This document shows, in pieces, positions 15,648-25,125 of a stretch of DNA of 63,903 bases (position 1 is its first letter; every line of letters starts with the position of its first letter). The notes under the pieces were generated by a model that saw only the letters and a list, made by a program, of their open reading frames with translations, did no database searches and was not told the origin of the DNA. The stretch covers positions 1 to 63,903 of the forward strand of contig NZ_BAGN01000064.1 of assembly GCF_000308835.1 (NCBI RefSeq), in the 5' to 3' direction. The DNA is from Nocardia vinacea NBRC 16497 (GTDB lineage Bacteria > Actinomycetota > Actinomycetes > Mycobacteriales > Mycobacteriaceae). The position numbers and the translations under genes are program-made.

Positions 15648-18533
15648 CTAATCCGCCACGTCAGCGGTCGGCGCGGCACTGAACAGCCGGTCGATGGTGG
15701 GCGGCGCCAGCCCCGCGCGCCGGAAGATCTCGGCGGCCTCGCCGAACTCCGCCGCGGCCGGACCGGTGCGTCCCTGTGCGGCCAACGCGCTCGCGTGCAG
15801 AGCCAGGGCACGCGCTCGATCGATCGGATCGGCGGCCTTGGTGAGCAGCCGAACTGCTTCTGCGGCTTGGTTTTCCGCATCCGCCACACTGCCGGCGCGC
15901 AGCTGGATCTGCGCCAATCTGGTTCGCGCCCAACCCTCCCAGAGTCGCACACCATTGCGCTGCGCGATCCGTACGGCATCGCGGCCGAGTTCGAGTGCGC
16001 GCTCGTGCTCGTCGCGCATCGATAGCGTGGCCGCCAATTCGTGGGTTGCCCAACCGAGTGCGACCGGATTCGAGGACGCCTGCGCCAGCGCGATGGCGCG
16101 GTCCGCGATATCGACCGCCTCGTCGTATCGCCCTGCCTCGCAATAGGTTCGGGTGACCAGGGCCAGACACCAGGCCTGCATCGACCGGTCACCGAGTTCA
16201 CGGGCGAAGCGCATCGCATTCTCGAAATGCCGACGCGATGTTTCGATATCGCCGAGTCGTCGATCGGCAATGCCGAGCAGGACCTCCGAGAGCACCGAGA
16301 TCCGGCGATCGGCGTCGTCCGTGGGTGGCCCGGCCGCCGCATCGAGATATTTCAGACTCGCCTCGACCTCGCCGAGTCCGACCTGCAGCAGCGCGCCGAG
16401 CGCGACCCTGATGCGGCGCTCGCTCGGGTGCGATTCTCGAATTGCGATGTCCAGCAAGGCCGTCAGCGCCTCGGACAGTTCCCTGGCACGGGTGCCCGCG
16501 TCCATCAGTTCGGCCATCACCCAGGCCAGATCCGCCGCCACCTGCAGTGCGCGGCCACCGACCCTGGCGGCCTGCCGGTGCAGCGCGATCACCACCGGTC
16601 GTTCGACGTCGTTCCAGACCTGTCCCTCGGCGCCGCTGGCGAACTGTCGCCCGGGCACCGTGGTCGGGATCAACAGGCGCGTGGTGTTGCTGTAGTCGAT
16701 GGCGCTCAACAGGTTCTTCGCACCCGCGAGGTAGTAATCGAGCAGCCGGACCAGCACCGCCGACTCCTCCTCGTCGGCGACGCTCTGGGCGAAAAGACGC
16801 AGCAGATCGTGGAATCGGTAGCGGCCGGGCACCGTCGTCTCGAGCAGGCTCAGATCGACCAGCGATTCGCATATTCGCTCAGCCTCGGACTCCGCGATGC
16901 CGAGCACCGCGGCCACGCCGTCGACCGGGAGATCCGGGAAATCGACGAGCGCGAGCGTGCGAAAAGCTTTGGCCTGCTGCTCGTTCAGCTGCCTGTAGCC
17001 GAGCCGGAATGCGGCCTCGACCCCGAGCTCACCGGTCTCCAGCACCGCGAGCCGACCCTTCTCGTCGGCCAGTCGCGCAGCGAACGATCCGATCGTCCAT
17101 TGCGGTCGCACCGCAAGTCGGGCACCCACGATGCGGACCGCCAACGGCAGGCAGCCGCACAGCGCGACGACCTGCCGTGCCGCGCTTTCCTCGGCCGCAA
17201 CGCGTTCCGGGCCGAGGATGCGGATCAGCAATGCCATGGCCTCGTCGCGCTCCAGTACATCGAGGCGGGTCCGGCGCACGGCGGCCATCTCGGTCAGCGC
17301 CGAACGACTGGTGATCAGCACCGCGGTGCCGGGTGTGCCCGCGAGCAGCGGTGTCAATTGCGCACTGCCACGGGCATTGTCGAGCACGATCAGCATGCGC
17401 TTACCCGACAGGCGGGTGCGCAGTTCGGCCGCGCGATCGTCGACGGTGCCCGGAATCCGGCCCTCCGCGATGCCGAGCGCACGCAGGAATCCGCCGAGTG
17501 CGTCACCGGGTGAGGTCGGCACCGGATCGACGCCGCGCAGGTTCACATACAGCTGTCCGTCCGGGAAGCGATCGCGCACGTGATGGGCCACATGCAGGGC
17601 CAATGTGGTCTTGCCGACGCCGCCCATGCCGCCGACCGCGGAGATGGCGACCGCGCTGCCGCCGCCGGTCAACTGCTCGGCAATGTGCTCGACCAGTTGC
17701 TCGCGGCCGGTGAAATCGGCGATATCCGGCGGCAGTTGCGCGGGCACGACCGGCTCCGGACCGTAGCCGTTCGGTCGTGGTGTCGGCATTTCGGCGCGCA
17801 GGATGCGTTCGTGCATCGCGGTCAGCTCCGGACCGGGTTCGACGCCGATCCCGTCCACCAGATCGCGGCGCGCCCGGGCGAACACCTCGAGCGCCTCGGC
17901 TTGGCGGCCGCAGTGATACAGCGCGGCCATGAGCAGTGCGCGGAACCGTTCGCGCAACGGATGCTCATCGATAAGTGGACCCAATTCGGCGACCGCGTCG
18001 GCGGCGCGGCCGACCTCGATATCGAGGGCGAGCCGATCTTCGAGAATCGCCAAGTGCCACTGCTCGAGCCGGGTGCGGTGTCGCTCGGCGAAAGGCCCGG
18101 CCAATCCGCTCAGTGCCGGCCCACGCCAGCGGGCGAGTGCGTCGATCAACGCCTCGCGCGCCGCGTCCGGCGTTTCGCCGCGCACCCGTTCGGCCGTGGC
18201 CACCAGGGCCTCGACCTCCTCGATATCGGTCGAGCCCGGCGGGATGCGCAAGGCGTAACCGTCACCGACCGAGACCAACACCGTCGACGGCGCTCGCGAA
18301 ATCCGATCCGGTTCCAGCACCCGGCGCAATTGCGCGACATGGGTGCGCAGCGCGGCAATGGCGCGTGGCACCGGATCCTCGCCCCAGATCCCCTCCACCA
18401 ATTCCGCTGCGGTGACCGACTTTCCGGCACGCAGCAATAGCGCGGCCAGTACCGCGCGACGTTGCGGCGGTCCCAATTCGAGCGGCGTCTCCCCACGCCA
18501 CCCGCAGACCTCACCCAATACTGAAAACTGCAC
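15648..18533 (-). CDS. AfsR/SARP-family regulator (BTAD, NB-ARC, TPR)
   Basis: A 961-residue transcriptional regulator with AfsR-like architecture. The N-terminal winged helix (residues 1-95, with LGPPQRRAVLAALLLRAGKS) is followed by the bacterial transcriptional activation domain (about 95-245). An NB-ARC/STAND ATPase comes next, with P-loop GGMGGVGKTTLA near residues 300-310 and RMLIVLDNARGSAQL as the Walker B region. The C-terminal half has TPR-like helical repeats from about residue 680. Such proteins switch on secondary-metabolite or stress genes. The GTG start carries GGGAGG at the right distance, and that ribosome-binding site lies inside a perfect inverted repeat. Targets are unknown; the PKS begins 9 kb away and no direct link is visible. 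Confidence 0.9.
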   Translation of the reverse strand: MQFSVLGEVCGWRGETPLELGPPQRRAVLAALLLRAGKSVTAAELVEGIWGEDPVPRAIAALRTHVAQLRRVLEPDRISRAPSTVLVSVGDGYALRIPPGSTDIEEVEALVATAERVRGETPDAAREALIDALARWRGPALSGLAGPFAERHRTRLEQWHLAILEDRLALDIEVGRAADAVAELGPLIDEHPLRERFRALLMAALYHCGRQAEALEVFARARRDLVDGIGVEPGPELTAMHERILRAEMPTPRPNGYGPEPVVPAQLPPDIADFTGREQLVEHIAEQLTGGGSAVAISAVGGMGGVGKTTLALHVAHHVRDRFPDGQLYVNLRGVDPVPTSPGDALGGFLRALGIAEGRIPGTVDDRAAELRTRLSGKRMLIVLDNARGSAQLTPLLAGTPGTAVLITSRSALTEMAAVRRTRLDVLERDEAMALLIRILGPERVAAEESAARQVVALCGCLPLAVRIVGARLAVRPQWTIGSFAARLADEKGRLAVLETGELGVEAAFRLGYRQLNEQQAKAFRTLALVDFPDLPVDGVAAVLGIAESEAERICESLVDLSLLETTVPGRYRFHDLLRLFAQSVADEEESAVLVRLLDYYLAGAKNLLSAIDYSNTTRLLIPTTVPGRQFASGAEGQVWNDVERPVVIALHRQAARVGGRALQVAADLAWVMAELMDAGTRARELSEALTALLDIAIRESHPSERRIRVALGALLQVGLGEVEASLKYLDAAAGPPTDDADRRISVLSEVLLGIADRRLGDIETSRRHFENAMRFARELGDRSMQAWCLALVTRTYCEAGRYDEAVDIADRAIALAQASSNPVALGWATHELAATLSMRDEHERALELGRDAVRIAQRNGVRLWEGWARTRLAQIQLRAGSVADAENQAAEAVRLLTKAADPIDRARALALHASALAAQGRTGPAAAEFGEAAEIFRRAGLAPPTIDRLFSAAPTADVAD

Positions 18534-18542
18534 TGACCCGAC

Positions 18543-18558
18543 CTCCCGGACCCGGGAG
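18543..18558. promoter_or_regulatory. Inverted repeat covering the SARP gene ribosome-binding site
   Basis: On the minus strand CTCCCGGGTCCGGGAG can fold as a 6-bp stem with a GGTC loop. The 3' arm contains most of the Shine-Dalgarno GGGAGG of the regulator, which ends about eight bases before its GTG. This could be an operator or an RNA hairpin limiting translation. Confidence 0.45.
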
Positions 18559-18689
18559 CTTACGCGCGCATCCGGCGAACGGCTCGTTCATTCCTTGACT
18601 ATTCGACGTTCATCGATCCTTGCTAATGCGTCGATCGGTCGATACGGCCGCGGTTACACCTCGACCGCCGGCCGATAGGGTGGCCGAAC

Positions 18690-19625
18690 ATGCGAGGTTT
18701 CATCACAGATCCGGTGGCACGTGGCGGCTTGCGGCTGACCGATGATCTGCCGGAGCCGGATCCGGCGGCCGATGAGGCTGTCGTCGCGGTGCGCGCCTAT
18801 GCCGTCAATCACGACGAGGCCAATCTGATCGCCCGCCGCTCCGATGGTTGGCGACCTGGTCAGGATGTCGCGGGCGTGGTCGTGCGGGCGGCTGCGAACG
18901 GCAAAGGTCCAGCCGTCGGTGACCGGGTGGTCTGCTATCTGGACTGGGAAGGCTGGGCCGAGCGCGTTGCGGTGCCGGTGCATTGCACGGCGGTGCTCGA
19001 CGATCGCGTGTCCTTCGAAACGGCGGCGGCCCTACCCATTGCGGGGCTGACCGCATTGCGCGCGCTCCGGGTCGGCGGCGCCGTGCTCGGCAGGCAGGTG
19101 TTGATCACCGGTGCGACCGGCGGTGTCGGCCAGTACGCGGTGCAACTCGCCGTCGCGGCGGGCGCTCGGGTGACGGCGCTGGTCAGCGGTCCGGGGCGCG
19201 AGGGCGAGGCGCGTGCCCTCGGTGCGCAGCACGTCGTAACTTCCCTTGCCGACGAAGGATTGGGCCCGTTCCATCTGGTCCTGGACGGCATCGGCGGCCC
19301 CATCACGGCTCAGGCCGTTCGCCGCATCGCGCCCGGCGGACATCTCGCCTGGTACGGAAATATCGGCGGCGCAGCCGAATTGAACCTCGCCGACTTCTAC
19401 GCCCAAGGCTGGAACGCACATATCGTCGGCTTCATCAGTCCGGTTCCGGAGGACACCAAGGGCGAAGATCTCGGCATCCTCGTGGATCTGGTCGCCGATG
19501 GTCGGCTCACACCACTGATCGGCCTGACCCTCGACTGGGAGCAGACCGCCGATGCCTTCCAGGCGCTGGCCGAACGGACACTGCGCGGTAAGGCGGTACT
19601 GCGGGTGCCCGGTTCGGACGGCTGA
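18690..19625 (+). CDS. Quinone-oxidoreductase-like MDR dehydrogenase
   Basis: A 311-residue member of the medium-chain dehydrogenase/reductase superfamily. It has a GroES-like N-domain ([28 protein letters not shown]) and a Rossmann domain opening with [20 protein letters not shown]. The cysteine and histidine ligands of catalytic zinc are absent, as in the NADPH:quinone oxidoreductase/zeta-crystallin group. Slightly shorter than the usual 320-340 residues. It is divergent from the SARP regulator, with 156 bp between starts. Substrate unknown. Confidence 0.85.
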   Translation: MRGFITDPVARGGLRLTDDLPEPDPAADEAVVAVRAYAVNHDEANLIARRSDGWRPGQDVAGVVVRAAANGKGPAVGDRVVCYLDWEGWAERVAVPVHCTAVLDDRVSFETAAALPIAGLTALRALRVGGAVLGRQVLITGATGGVGQYAVQLAVAAGARVTALVSGPGREGEARALGAQHVVTSLADEGLGPFHLVLDGIGGPITAQAVRRIAPGGHLAWYGNIGGAAELNLADFYAQGWNAHIVGFISPVPEDTKGEDLGILVDLVADGRLTPLIGLTLDWEQTADAFQALAERTLRGKAVLRVPGSDG

Positions 19626-19632
19626 GCTGCGG

Positions 19633-19652
19633 CGATATCGATTTCGATATCG
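19633..19652. promoter_or_regulatory. Perfect palindrome upstream of the beta-lactamase gene
   Basis: CGATATCGA-TT-TCGATATCG has 9-bp perfect arms. It is 7 bp after the MDR stop and 56 bp before the beta-lactamase ATG. It lacks a T-run, so an operator is more likely than a terminator, though either is possible. Confidence 0.45.
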
Positions 19653-19708
19653 GCTTTCGGCCATGTCGGTCTTGGACAGACCGATCGGCACTGTGTTGTC
19701 GTGTGGCC

Positions 19709-20617
19709 ATGACAAAGATCGGCAGACGCGGGCGGGGCTCGGCTCGCATGGGGTTCGTCCTGGTGACGACGGTGCTACTCGGCGCATGTGGAACCGACTC
19801 GAAGGACCCGGACCCAGCGCCGGCCTCGGTGGGCCAGTTGGCCGGTATCGAACAGCAGCATCAGGCCAGGCTCGGGGTCTTCGCCGTCGATACCGGTTCG
19901 GGGAGGACCGTCGGCTTCCGTCAGGACGAGCGGTTCGCGATGATGTCGACATTCAAGACCCTCGCATGTGCCGCGCTATTGCACGAACATCCGCTTGCCA
20001 CAGGGTATTTCGATCAAATCATCCATTTCACCGCGGCGGATGCGGCAGCCGCGGGCGGTTCGGCGGTCACCGGCACCCGGATCGACAGCGGTATGTCGGT
20101 GTCGCAACTGTGCGATGCGGCGATTACCCGCAGCGATAATGCCGCGGGCAATGAGCTGCTGAAACTGCTCGGCGGCCCGCAGGCGCTGACGCGGTTCCTG
20201 CGGTCCATCGGCGATCAGGTCTCCCGACTGGACCGCACGGAGCCCACGCTCAATACCGCCATCCCCGGCGACGAGCGCGACACCACCACGCCCGCTGCAA
20301 TCGCGGCCGACTATCGGGCACTGACAGTCGGCGACGCACTCGCCGCACCTGAGCGCGAGCAGTTGACGGCCTGGCTGATCGCCACCACCACCGGCGCCGC
20401 TCGCATTCGCGCCGGCCTGCCCAATGAGTGGAAGACCGGCGACAAGACCGGAACCGGCGACTACGGCTCGGCCAACGATGTCGCCGTCACATGGCCCGCC
20501 GGAAGTGCCGCGCCGATCGTGATTGCGGTACTGACCACCCACTCCAGCCCAGATGCTCAGGTGGACAACGCATTGGTCGCTGAGGCGACCAAAGAGACGG
20601 TCGGTCTACTGCGGTAG
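19709..20617 (+). CDS. Class A beta-lactamase lipoprotein
   Basis: A 302-residue serine beta-lactamase that would hydrolyse beta-lactams outside the membrane. The signal peptide ends in the lipobox LLGAC with lipid-modified Cys27. All class A motifs are intact: STFK with nucleophile Ser80, SDN at 142-144, general-base Glu178 in EPTLN, and KTGTG from Lys246. ATG at 19709 is chosen over GTG at 19703. It resembles the BlaC/FAR/AST-type enzymes of mycobacteria and Nocardia. No BlaI/BlaR or AmpR gene is adjacent. Its 3' end overlaps the convergent VirS-like gene by 12 bp. Confidence 0.93.
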   Translation: MTKIGRRGRGSARMGFVLVTTVLLGACGTDSKDPDPAPASVGQLAGIEQQHQARLGVFAVDTGSGRTVGFRQDERFAMMSTFKTLACAALLHEHPLATGYFDQIIHFTAADAAAAGGSAVTGTRIDSGMSVSQLCDAAITRSDNAAGNELLKLLGGPQALTRFLRSIGDQVSRLDRTEPTLNTAIPGDERDTTTPAAIAADYRALTVGDALAAPEREQLTAWLIATTTGAARIRAGLPNEWKTGDKTGTGDYGSANDVAVTWPAGSAAPIVIAVLTTHSSPDAQVDNALVAEATKETVGLLR

Positions 20618-21628
20618 CCGGTGCTGCGCGCCCTCGCGCCGAACAGCGGTAGGCGTTGTGCCCCACCATCTTCGGGAACATCGGGTGAAGGTGGCCTGTT
20701 CGGACAGTCCGATCAGCGAGGCGACCTGGCTCATCGGCATATCGGTGGTGGTCAGGTAGCGGCGGGCTGCGTCGCGGCGGACCGTATCGAGGATGGTGGC
20801 GAAGGAGGTGTCCTCGGCGGCGAGGCGACGCTGCAGGGTGCGTGGATGGATCGTCAAAAGTCTTGACACGGCGGTGATTTCCGGCGGCGTAGTACCCAGT
20901 AGTTGTTGTACGGCGGCACGGACCTTCGGTGCGATGGCGGCATCCGCGCCGCCGGACTGTTCGGCAAGGAATGCCATGGCCAAGCGATGCAGATTCTCAT
21001 CGCCGCCGCTCAGCGGCCGGGTCGCCAGGCTGATCGGCACTCGCAATGCCGCCGCGGGACGCTCGACGCGCACGGGTGCGCCGAAGAAATCCTCATAGAC
21101 ACCGATCGGCGCGGCGGGCCGGTACGGCAGTTCGACCGAGCGCAGCCCGTAGCGTTCGTCCACCAGCCGTTGAAATGTGCGGTGCACGAAGGCGAGTCCG
21201 AGATCGGTGCCCTGGATGGGTGTGGGCCCGCCGGGTTGGACGCCATAGCGCAGGGCGGTCACGCTGCGGTCGCCATAGGGGTCGGGCTCGAGCGTCAGGC
21301 TGAGCGACCGCGCGTGCAGGAACAGATAGCGCGAACAGCATTCGAGGGCATCGGCGAGCGTCGGCGAATTCCGGATGGCCAAGGCCAGCGGGCCGAGCAT
21401 ATCCAGATCCTGTCGACGCGAAATGCGCAGTCCGAGGTCGGGACAGTCGAGCCGCTGCGCGGCCAGCTCCAGCGCCGCAGCGACCGCCTGATCCGGTACC
21501 AGCAGATCATCGGCATCGAGAGCGGCGAAAGGCAGCCCGACGGCGGTGGCGAACTCCTCGGCGTTTCCGCCCAGCTCCGCTACCGTCGCGCGAAATCCGC
21601 GCAACCCCGCGGACCGAATCACCGACAT
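20606..21628 (-). CDS. VirS-like AraC-family regulator
   Basis: A 340-residue regulator with the arabinose-binding-like N-domain of the OruR/VirS group and a C-terminal AraC domain: [20 protein letters not shown], then [18 protein letters not shown]. The C-terminus is slightly divergent ([16 protein letters not shown]). The start at 21628 is chosen from the conserved [12 protein letters not shown] opening. Length and divergent position next to a flavin monooxygenase match the known mycobacterial virS-mymA arrangement, in which VirS activates mymA at low pH. Orthology is inferred from layout and domain content only. Confidence 0.85.
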   Translation of the reverse strand: MSVIRSAGLRGFRATVAELGGNAEEFATAVGLPFAALDADDLLVPDQAVAAALELAAQRLDCPDLGLRISRRQDLDMLGPLALAIRNSPTLADALECCSRYLFLHARSLSLTLEPDPYGDRSVTALRYGVQPGGPTPIQGTDLGLAFVHRTFQRLVDERYGLRSVELPYRPAAPIGVYEDFFGAPVRVERPAAALRVPISLATRPLSGGDENLHRLAMAFLAEQSGGADAAIAPKVRAAVQQLLGTTPPEITAVSRLLTIHPRTLQRRLAAEDTSFATILDTVRRDAARRYLTTTDMPMSQVASLIGLSEQATFTRCSRRWWGTTPTAVRREGAQHRLPQ

Positions 21629-21682
21629 GTCGCCCAGAATCAAATACTTGTCGCGCAAAGTCAAGAAATCGGTCGACTGTCC

Positions 21683-21695
21683 TTCCAGACTGGAA
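21683..21695. promoter_or_regulatory. Short palindrome before the MymA-like gene
   Basis: TTCCAG-A-CTGGAA is a perfect 6+6 bp repeat ending two bases before the monooxygenase ATG. It lies within the 69-bp divergent region shared with the VirS-like gene. A candidate regulator site, or chance. Confidence 0.3.
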
Positions 21696-21697
21696 CA

Positions 21698-23263
21698 ATG
21701 AGACCAGCATCGCGCAGCGATTCGATGAGGGGCGGTGGTCGGGTGGCGGGTGGGCCGGAAACCGCCGTAGTTCCGGACCACCTCGATGTCGTGATCGTCG
21801 GCGCCGGGCTATCCGGCATCGGCGCGGCGTATCGGCTGCAGACCGAATGCCCGGGCAAAACCTATGCAGTGCTGGAGGCGCGCGAATCGCTGGGTGGGAC
21901 GTGGGATCTGTTCCGCTATCCCGGAATTCGCTCGGATTCGGATATGTTCACTCTCGGCTATCCGTTCAAGCCGTGGCGGAATGCGAAGTCGATCGCCGAC
22001 GGTCGGTCCATCCTGCGCTACGTCGAGGAGACGGCCGCGGAATTCGGCATCGACCGGCACATCCGCTACGGCACCAAGGTGGTCGGGGCCGACTGGTCCA
22101 CCGCATCGGCGTGCTGGACCCTCACCCTCGAGCAGCGCGATGCTGCAGGCGACACCACGCAGCGGACGCTGACCTGCAATTTCCTCTACGCCTGCGCCGG
22201 GTACTACAACTACGACCAGGGCCACTCCCCGGATTTCCCTGGCATCGACTCCTTCGCCGGGCAGGTCGTGCATCCGCAGTTCTGGCCCGAGGATCTCGAC
22301 TACGCCGGCAAGCGCGTCGTGGTCATCGGCAGTGGTGCGACGGCGGTCACGCTGGTGCCCGCGATGGCCGATCAGGCCGAATCCGTGACGATGCTGCAGC
22401 GCTCGCCGACCTGGATCAGCGCCGTTCCCGGCCGGGACAAACAGGCCGACAAGATCCGCGAGCTGTTGCCGCCACAGTTGGCGCACCGCGTGATACGCAC
22501 CAAGAACATCCTGTTCAGCATCGGTTTCTATCAGTACTGCCGTCGCCGTCCGGAGGCCGCGCGCAAACTGCTCACCGGTCTGACGGCACGAATCCTCAAG
22601 GATGAGAAGGCCGTCGCCGAACACTTCACGCCGAAGTACGACCCCTGGGATCAGCGGCTGTGTGCTGTACCGGATGCCGATTTCTTCAAGGCGATGAAGA
22701 AGGGGAAGGCGCAGGTCGTCACCGACCATATCGAATCCTTTGTGCCCGAGGGAATTCGGCTGAAGTCAGGTCGAATCCTGGAGGCGGACATCGTGGTCAC
22801 CGCGACCGGGCTGCAATTGCTGGCCTTCGGTGGCATCGCGCCGCAGGTCGACGGAGCGGCGGTGAACCTGTCGGAACAATTCGTCTGGCAGGGTGCGATG
22901 CTCACCGGTGTACCGAATTTCGCGGTCTGCATCGGGTACACGAATGCCTCATGGACTTTGCGCGCCGACCTGACCTCGCGGTTGGTCTGCAAGGTCATCA
23001 ATCACCTGGATCGCAACGACTATGCGGCCGTGGTGCCGAAGCCGGAAGGCAAGCTCGACGAGCGCCCGCTGCTCGATCTGGCGTCGGGCTATATTCAGCG
23101 CTCGATCGGCGACTTCCCACGTCAGGGTGACCGGCATCCGTGGAAGGTGCGGCAGAACTATCTGCTCGACTCGGCCACGACCATGCGCACCAGTTTGCAC
23201 AAGACGCTTTCGCCCACGCCCCGCTCGGCTGTCCGCCAGACCGATCTCTCGGTTACCTACTGA
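21698..23263 (+). CDS. MymA/EthA-like flavin (Baeyer-Villiger-type) monooxygenase
   Basis: A 521-residue FAD/NADPH monooxygenase. The FAD loop is GAGLSG at residues 35-40. The Baeyer-Villiger fingerprint FxGxxxHxxxWP is present as FAGQVVHPQFWP at residues 186-197, and the NADPH loop is VVIGSGATAV. The C-terminal half continues to the VRQNYLLD segment typical of EthA/MymA proteins. ATG at 21698 is used; ATG at 21725 is an alternative. Such enzymes insert oxygen into ketones or oxygenate S/N centres, and mycobacterial members act on thiourea prodrugs and mycolate-related substrates. The rest of the mymA operon is not present. Confidence 0.88.
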   Translation: MRPASRSDSMRGGGRVAGGPETAVVPDHLDVVIVGAGLSGIGAAYRLQTECPGKTYAVLEARESLGGTWDLFRYPGIRSDSDMFTLGYPFKPWRNAKSIADGRSILRYVEETAAEFGIDRHIRYGTKVVGADWSTASACWTLTLEQRDAAGDTTQRTLTCNFLYACAGYYNYDQGHSPDFPGIDSFAGQVVHPQFWPEDLDYAGKRVVVIGSGATAVTLVPAMADQAESVTMLQRSPTWISAVPGRDKQADKIRELLPPQLAHRVIRTKNILFSIGFYQYCRRRPEAARKLLTGLTARILKDEKAVAEHFTPKYDPWDQRLCAVPDADFFKAMKKGKAQVVTDHIESFVPEGIRLKSGRILEADIVVTATGLQLLAFGGIAPQVDGAAVNLSEQFVWQGAMLTGVPNFAVCIGYTNASWTLRADLTSRLVCKVINHLDRNDYAAVVPKPEGKLDERPLLDLASGYIQRSIGDFPRQGDRHPWKVRQNYLLDSATTMRTSLHKTLSPTPRSAVRQTDLSVTY

Positions 23264-23317
23264 GCTGTCACATATCCAAATGATGACTTCACGCGGGTTG
23301 TGTCATCGAGGAAGCCG

Positions 23318-24526
23318 TCAGCGGTGCGCCGCCGGTGCTGTCCAATCGATCCGGTAGTCGAACATCCAGTTCAGCGGGGCGACACCGGCTTTGGCGGCCT
23401 TCTTCAGGAAGTATGGCGTGAGCAGCCGGACCAGCATCCTGGCGAATCCGTTGGATGCCTTGTCGCTACTGGTTTCCGCGCCGTAGGCGACCACCTTCTC
23501 GACGCGTTCTCGGCGGCGGTTCTCGAAGGCGGCCAAGGCCGCGGCGGTATCCGGGATGTCGCGCAGGCAGATCGCCAGTGTCAGGGCATCTTCCACCGCC
23601 ATGGATACGCCCTGGCCGGAGGACGAGGCCACGGCATGGGCGGCATCGCCGACAATGACCATATTGTCGTTGTGCCACCTGGTGACCGTCGGCATGTCGT
23701 ACTGGTTGAAAGCGGGTACGAAGGTGTCATCCGTTGTGGCGGCGACGATCCGGGCGGCCGGGCCGCGATCCACCGACAGCAATCCGACGAGTTGCGCTCG
23801 CCAGTCCGCCGACTGCGCCGATGAAAGCTCACGTGTCCGAGGCATATTGGCGAACCACCAGATCTCGCCGTCCGGTGCGACGAAATAGCCGAAGAACGCC
23901 TTCTTCCCGAAGATCATGCTGTACACACCGGGCCGCAGCCCGAGTTCGCGATGCAGCACCCGATCGGTGACGAATCCGCCGAGCCCGTAGATGCCGAGGA
24001 AGTGCGCCTCCGGGGCGGACGGATCGATGATTTCCCTTGTGCGAGACCGTATTCCATCGGCACCGATCAGGACATCGGCGTCCATCGTGGTGCCGTCGGC
24101 GAAAATCGCACGCACACCGTTCTCGGTCGACGCCGCATCCACCAGCCGCTTGTTGTACTCGAACCGCACGCCGCGCCGCGCCGCTTCGGTATTCAGCGCT
24201 CGATACATATCGCGCCGCTTGATGCTGTGCGTGACGGTGCCGTCGGGCAGTGTGCCGCCGATCGGCATATCGGTGATGTGCTTGCCGCCGCTGGTCGCGA
24301 ACGACAGTGTGGCGGTCGGGTGCCCGATCTCGGTGACCACGTGATGCGCGTCCAACAGCGCCAGCGCCGACAGTCCGTTCACCGCCACCGTCAGATATGC
24401 GCCGATCTGCTCGGCCGCGGCCTCCGCGTATGCCTCGCACACAATCGGCTCCAGTCCGGCCTGCTGCAATGCCATCGCGGTGACCGGCCCGGCGATCCCG
24501 CCCCCGATGATCAGCGCCTTCTTCAT
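23318..24526 (-). CDS. PHBH-type FAD-dependent monooxygenase
   Basis: A 402-residue group A flavin hydroxylase. The FAD loop is GGGIAG at residues 8-13. The DG motif is VLIGADGIRSRTR, and the GD motif NMVIVGDAAHAVASSSGQGV is followed by VEDALTLA. CGGAGGCACACC before the ATG at 24526 fixes the start. The enzyme would hydroxylate an aromatic or polyketide-like molecule, or inactivate an antibiotic; no substrate is visible. It is divergent from a MarR-type gene, and repeated TTGA-N3-TCAA boxes fill the shared promoter, so induction by its substrate through MarR is likely (inference). Confidence 0.87.
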   Translation of the reverse strand: MKKALIIGGGIAGPVTAMALQQAGLEPIVCEAYAEAAAEQIGAYLTVAVNGLSALALLDAHHVVTEIGHPTATLSFATSGGKHITDMPIGGTLPDGTVTHSIKRRDMYRALNTEAARRGVRFEYNKRLVDAASTENGVRAIFADGTTMDADVLIGADGIRSRTREIIDPSAPEAHFLGIYGLGGFVTDRVLHRELGLRPGVYSMIFGKKAFFGYFVAPDGEIWWFANMPRTRELSSAQSADWRAQLVGLLSVDRGPAARIVAATTDDTFVPAFNQYDMPTVTRWHNDNMVIVGDAAHAVASSSGQGVSMAVEDALTLAICLRDIPDTAAALAAFENRRRERVEKVVAYGAETSSDKASNGFARMLVRLLTPYFLKKAAKAGVAPLNWMFDYRIDWTAPAAHR

Positions 24527-24561
24527 GGTGTGCCTCCGAAATCTCTCTTGGCTCTGCTGTA

Positions 24562-24614
24562 TCTTGATTATCAAGACATCAGTAGTTTGACGATCAAGAG
24601 GCTTGAATGTCAAG
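24562..24614. promoter_or_regulatory. Array of three TTGA-N3-TCAA palindromes (MarR operator)
   Basis: Three inverted repeats share the half-sites TTGA/TCAA around a 3-bp spacer. They are TCTTGATTATCAAGA at 24562-24576, TTGACGATCAA at 24587-24597 and CTTGAATGTCAAG at 24602-24614. The last has the ATG of the MarR gene as its spacer. Spacing between centres is 23 and 16 bp. The arrangement lies in the 80-bp divergent region between monooxygenase and MarR genes. Confidence 0.7.
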
Positions 24615-25074
24615 AGAAAAGTTGGAGCTGACAGAACTGCGCGCCGAGCTCGGCCGCGAAGCGCAGGCGCTGCAGGCCGCGGTCGACGCCGTCGACCAGG
24701 CTGCCGCGACGAATCTCGGCGTCAACCGCACCGACCTACGCTGTCTGGAAATCTTGTGGCACGGCGAATCCACCCCCGGTGCTCTCGCCGCCGAACTCGG
24801 TCTGACCAGCGGTAGCGTGACCACCATGCTGGACCGTCTCGCCAAACTCGACTACGTGGTCCGGCATCCGGAACCGGGGGACCGCCGCAAGGTCGTCATC
24901 CGCATTACCGACGCCGCGATGGCCGAGGTCATGCGGATCTACGGGCCGATTGCCGAGGAGGGTGCGGGCGAGGTCTCGCGCTACAGCGCAGCGGAACTGC
25001 GCCTCATCCTCGACTATCTACGTCGCTCGCGTGAGCTGCAGGAGCGCCACCGCACTCGGATCACGGAGCTCTGA
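24607..25074 (+). CDS. MarR-family regulator
   Basis: A 155-residue winged-helix regulator. The recognition helix is in ELGLTSGSVTTMLDRLAKLD and the wing is RHPEPGDRRKVVIRITD. Helical dimerisation ends flank it. It lacks the OhrR cysteine. The start codon itself sits in an operator-like palindrome, suggesting tight autorepression. The likely target is the divergent FAD monooxygenase at 23318-24526. Confidence 0.85.
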   Translation: MSREKLELTELRAELGREAQALQAAVDAVDQAAATNLGVNRTDLRCLEILWHGESTPGALAAELGLTSGSVTTMLDRLAKLDYVVRHPEPGDRRKVVIRITDAAMAEVMRIYGPIAEEGAGEVSRYSAAELRLILDYLRRSRELQERHRTRITEL

Positions 25075-25125
25075 AATACCTTCCGCAAGTGGGTGCTCAT
25101 GGCAACAGCTGACATGATCACCACC

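Noticed and set aside
16041..17513. 490-codon plus-strand frame opposite the SARP regulator
   Set aside because: It lies antisense to the NB-ARC/TPR coding region and shows no recognisable motif.
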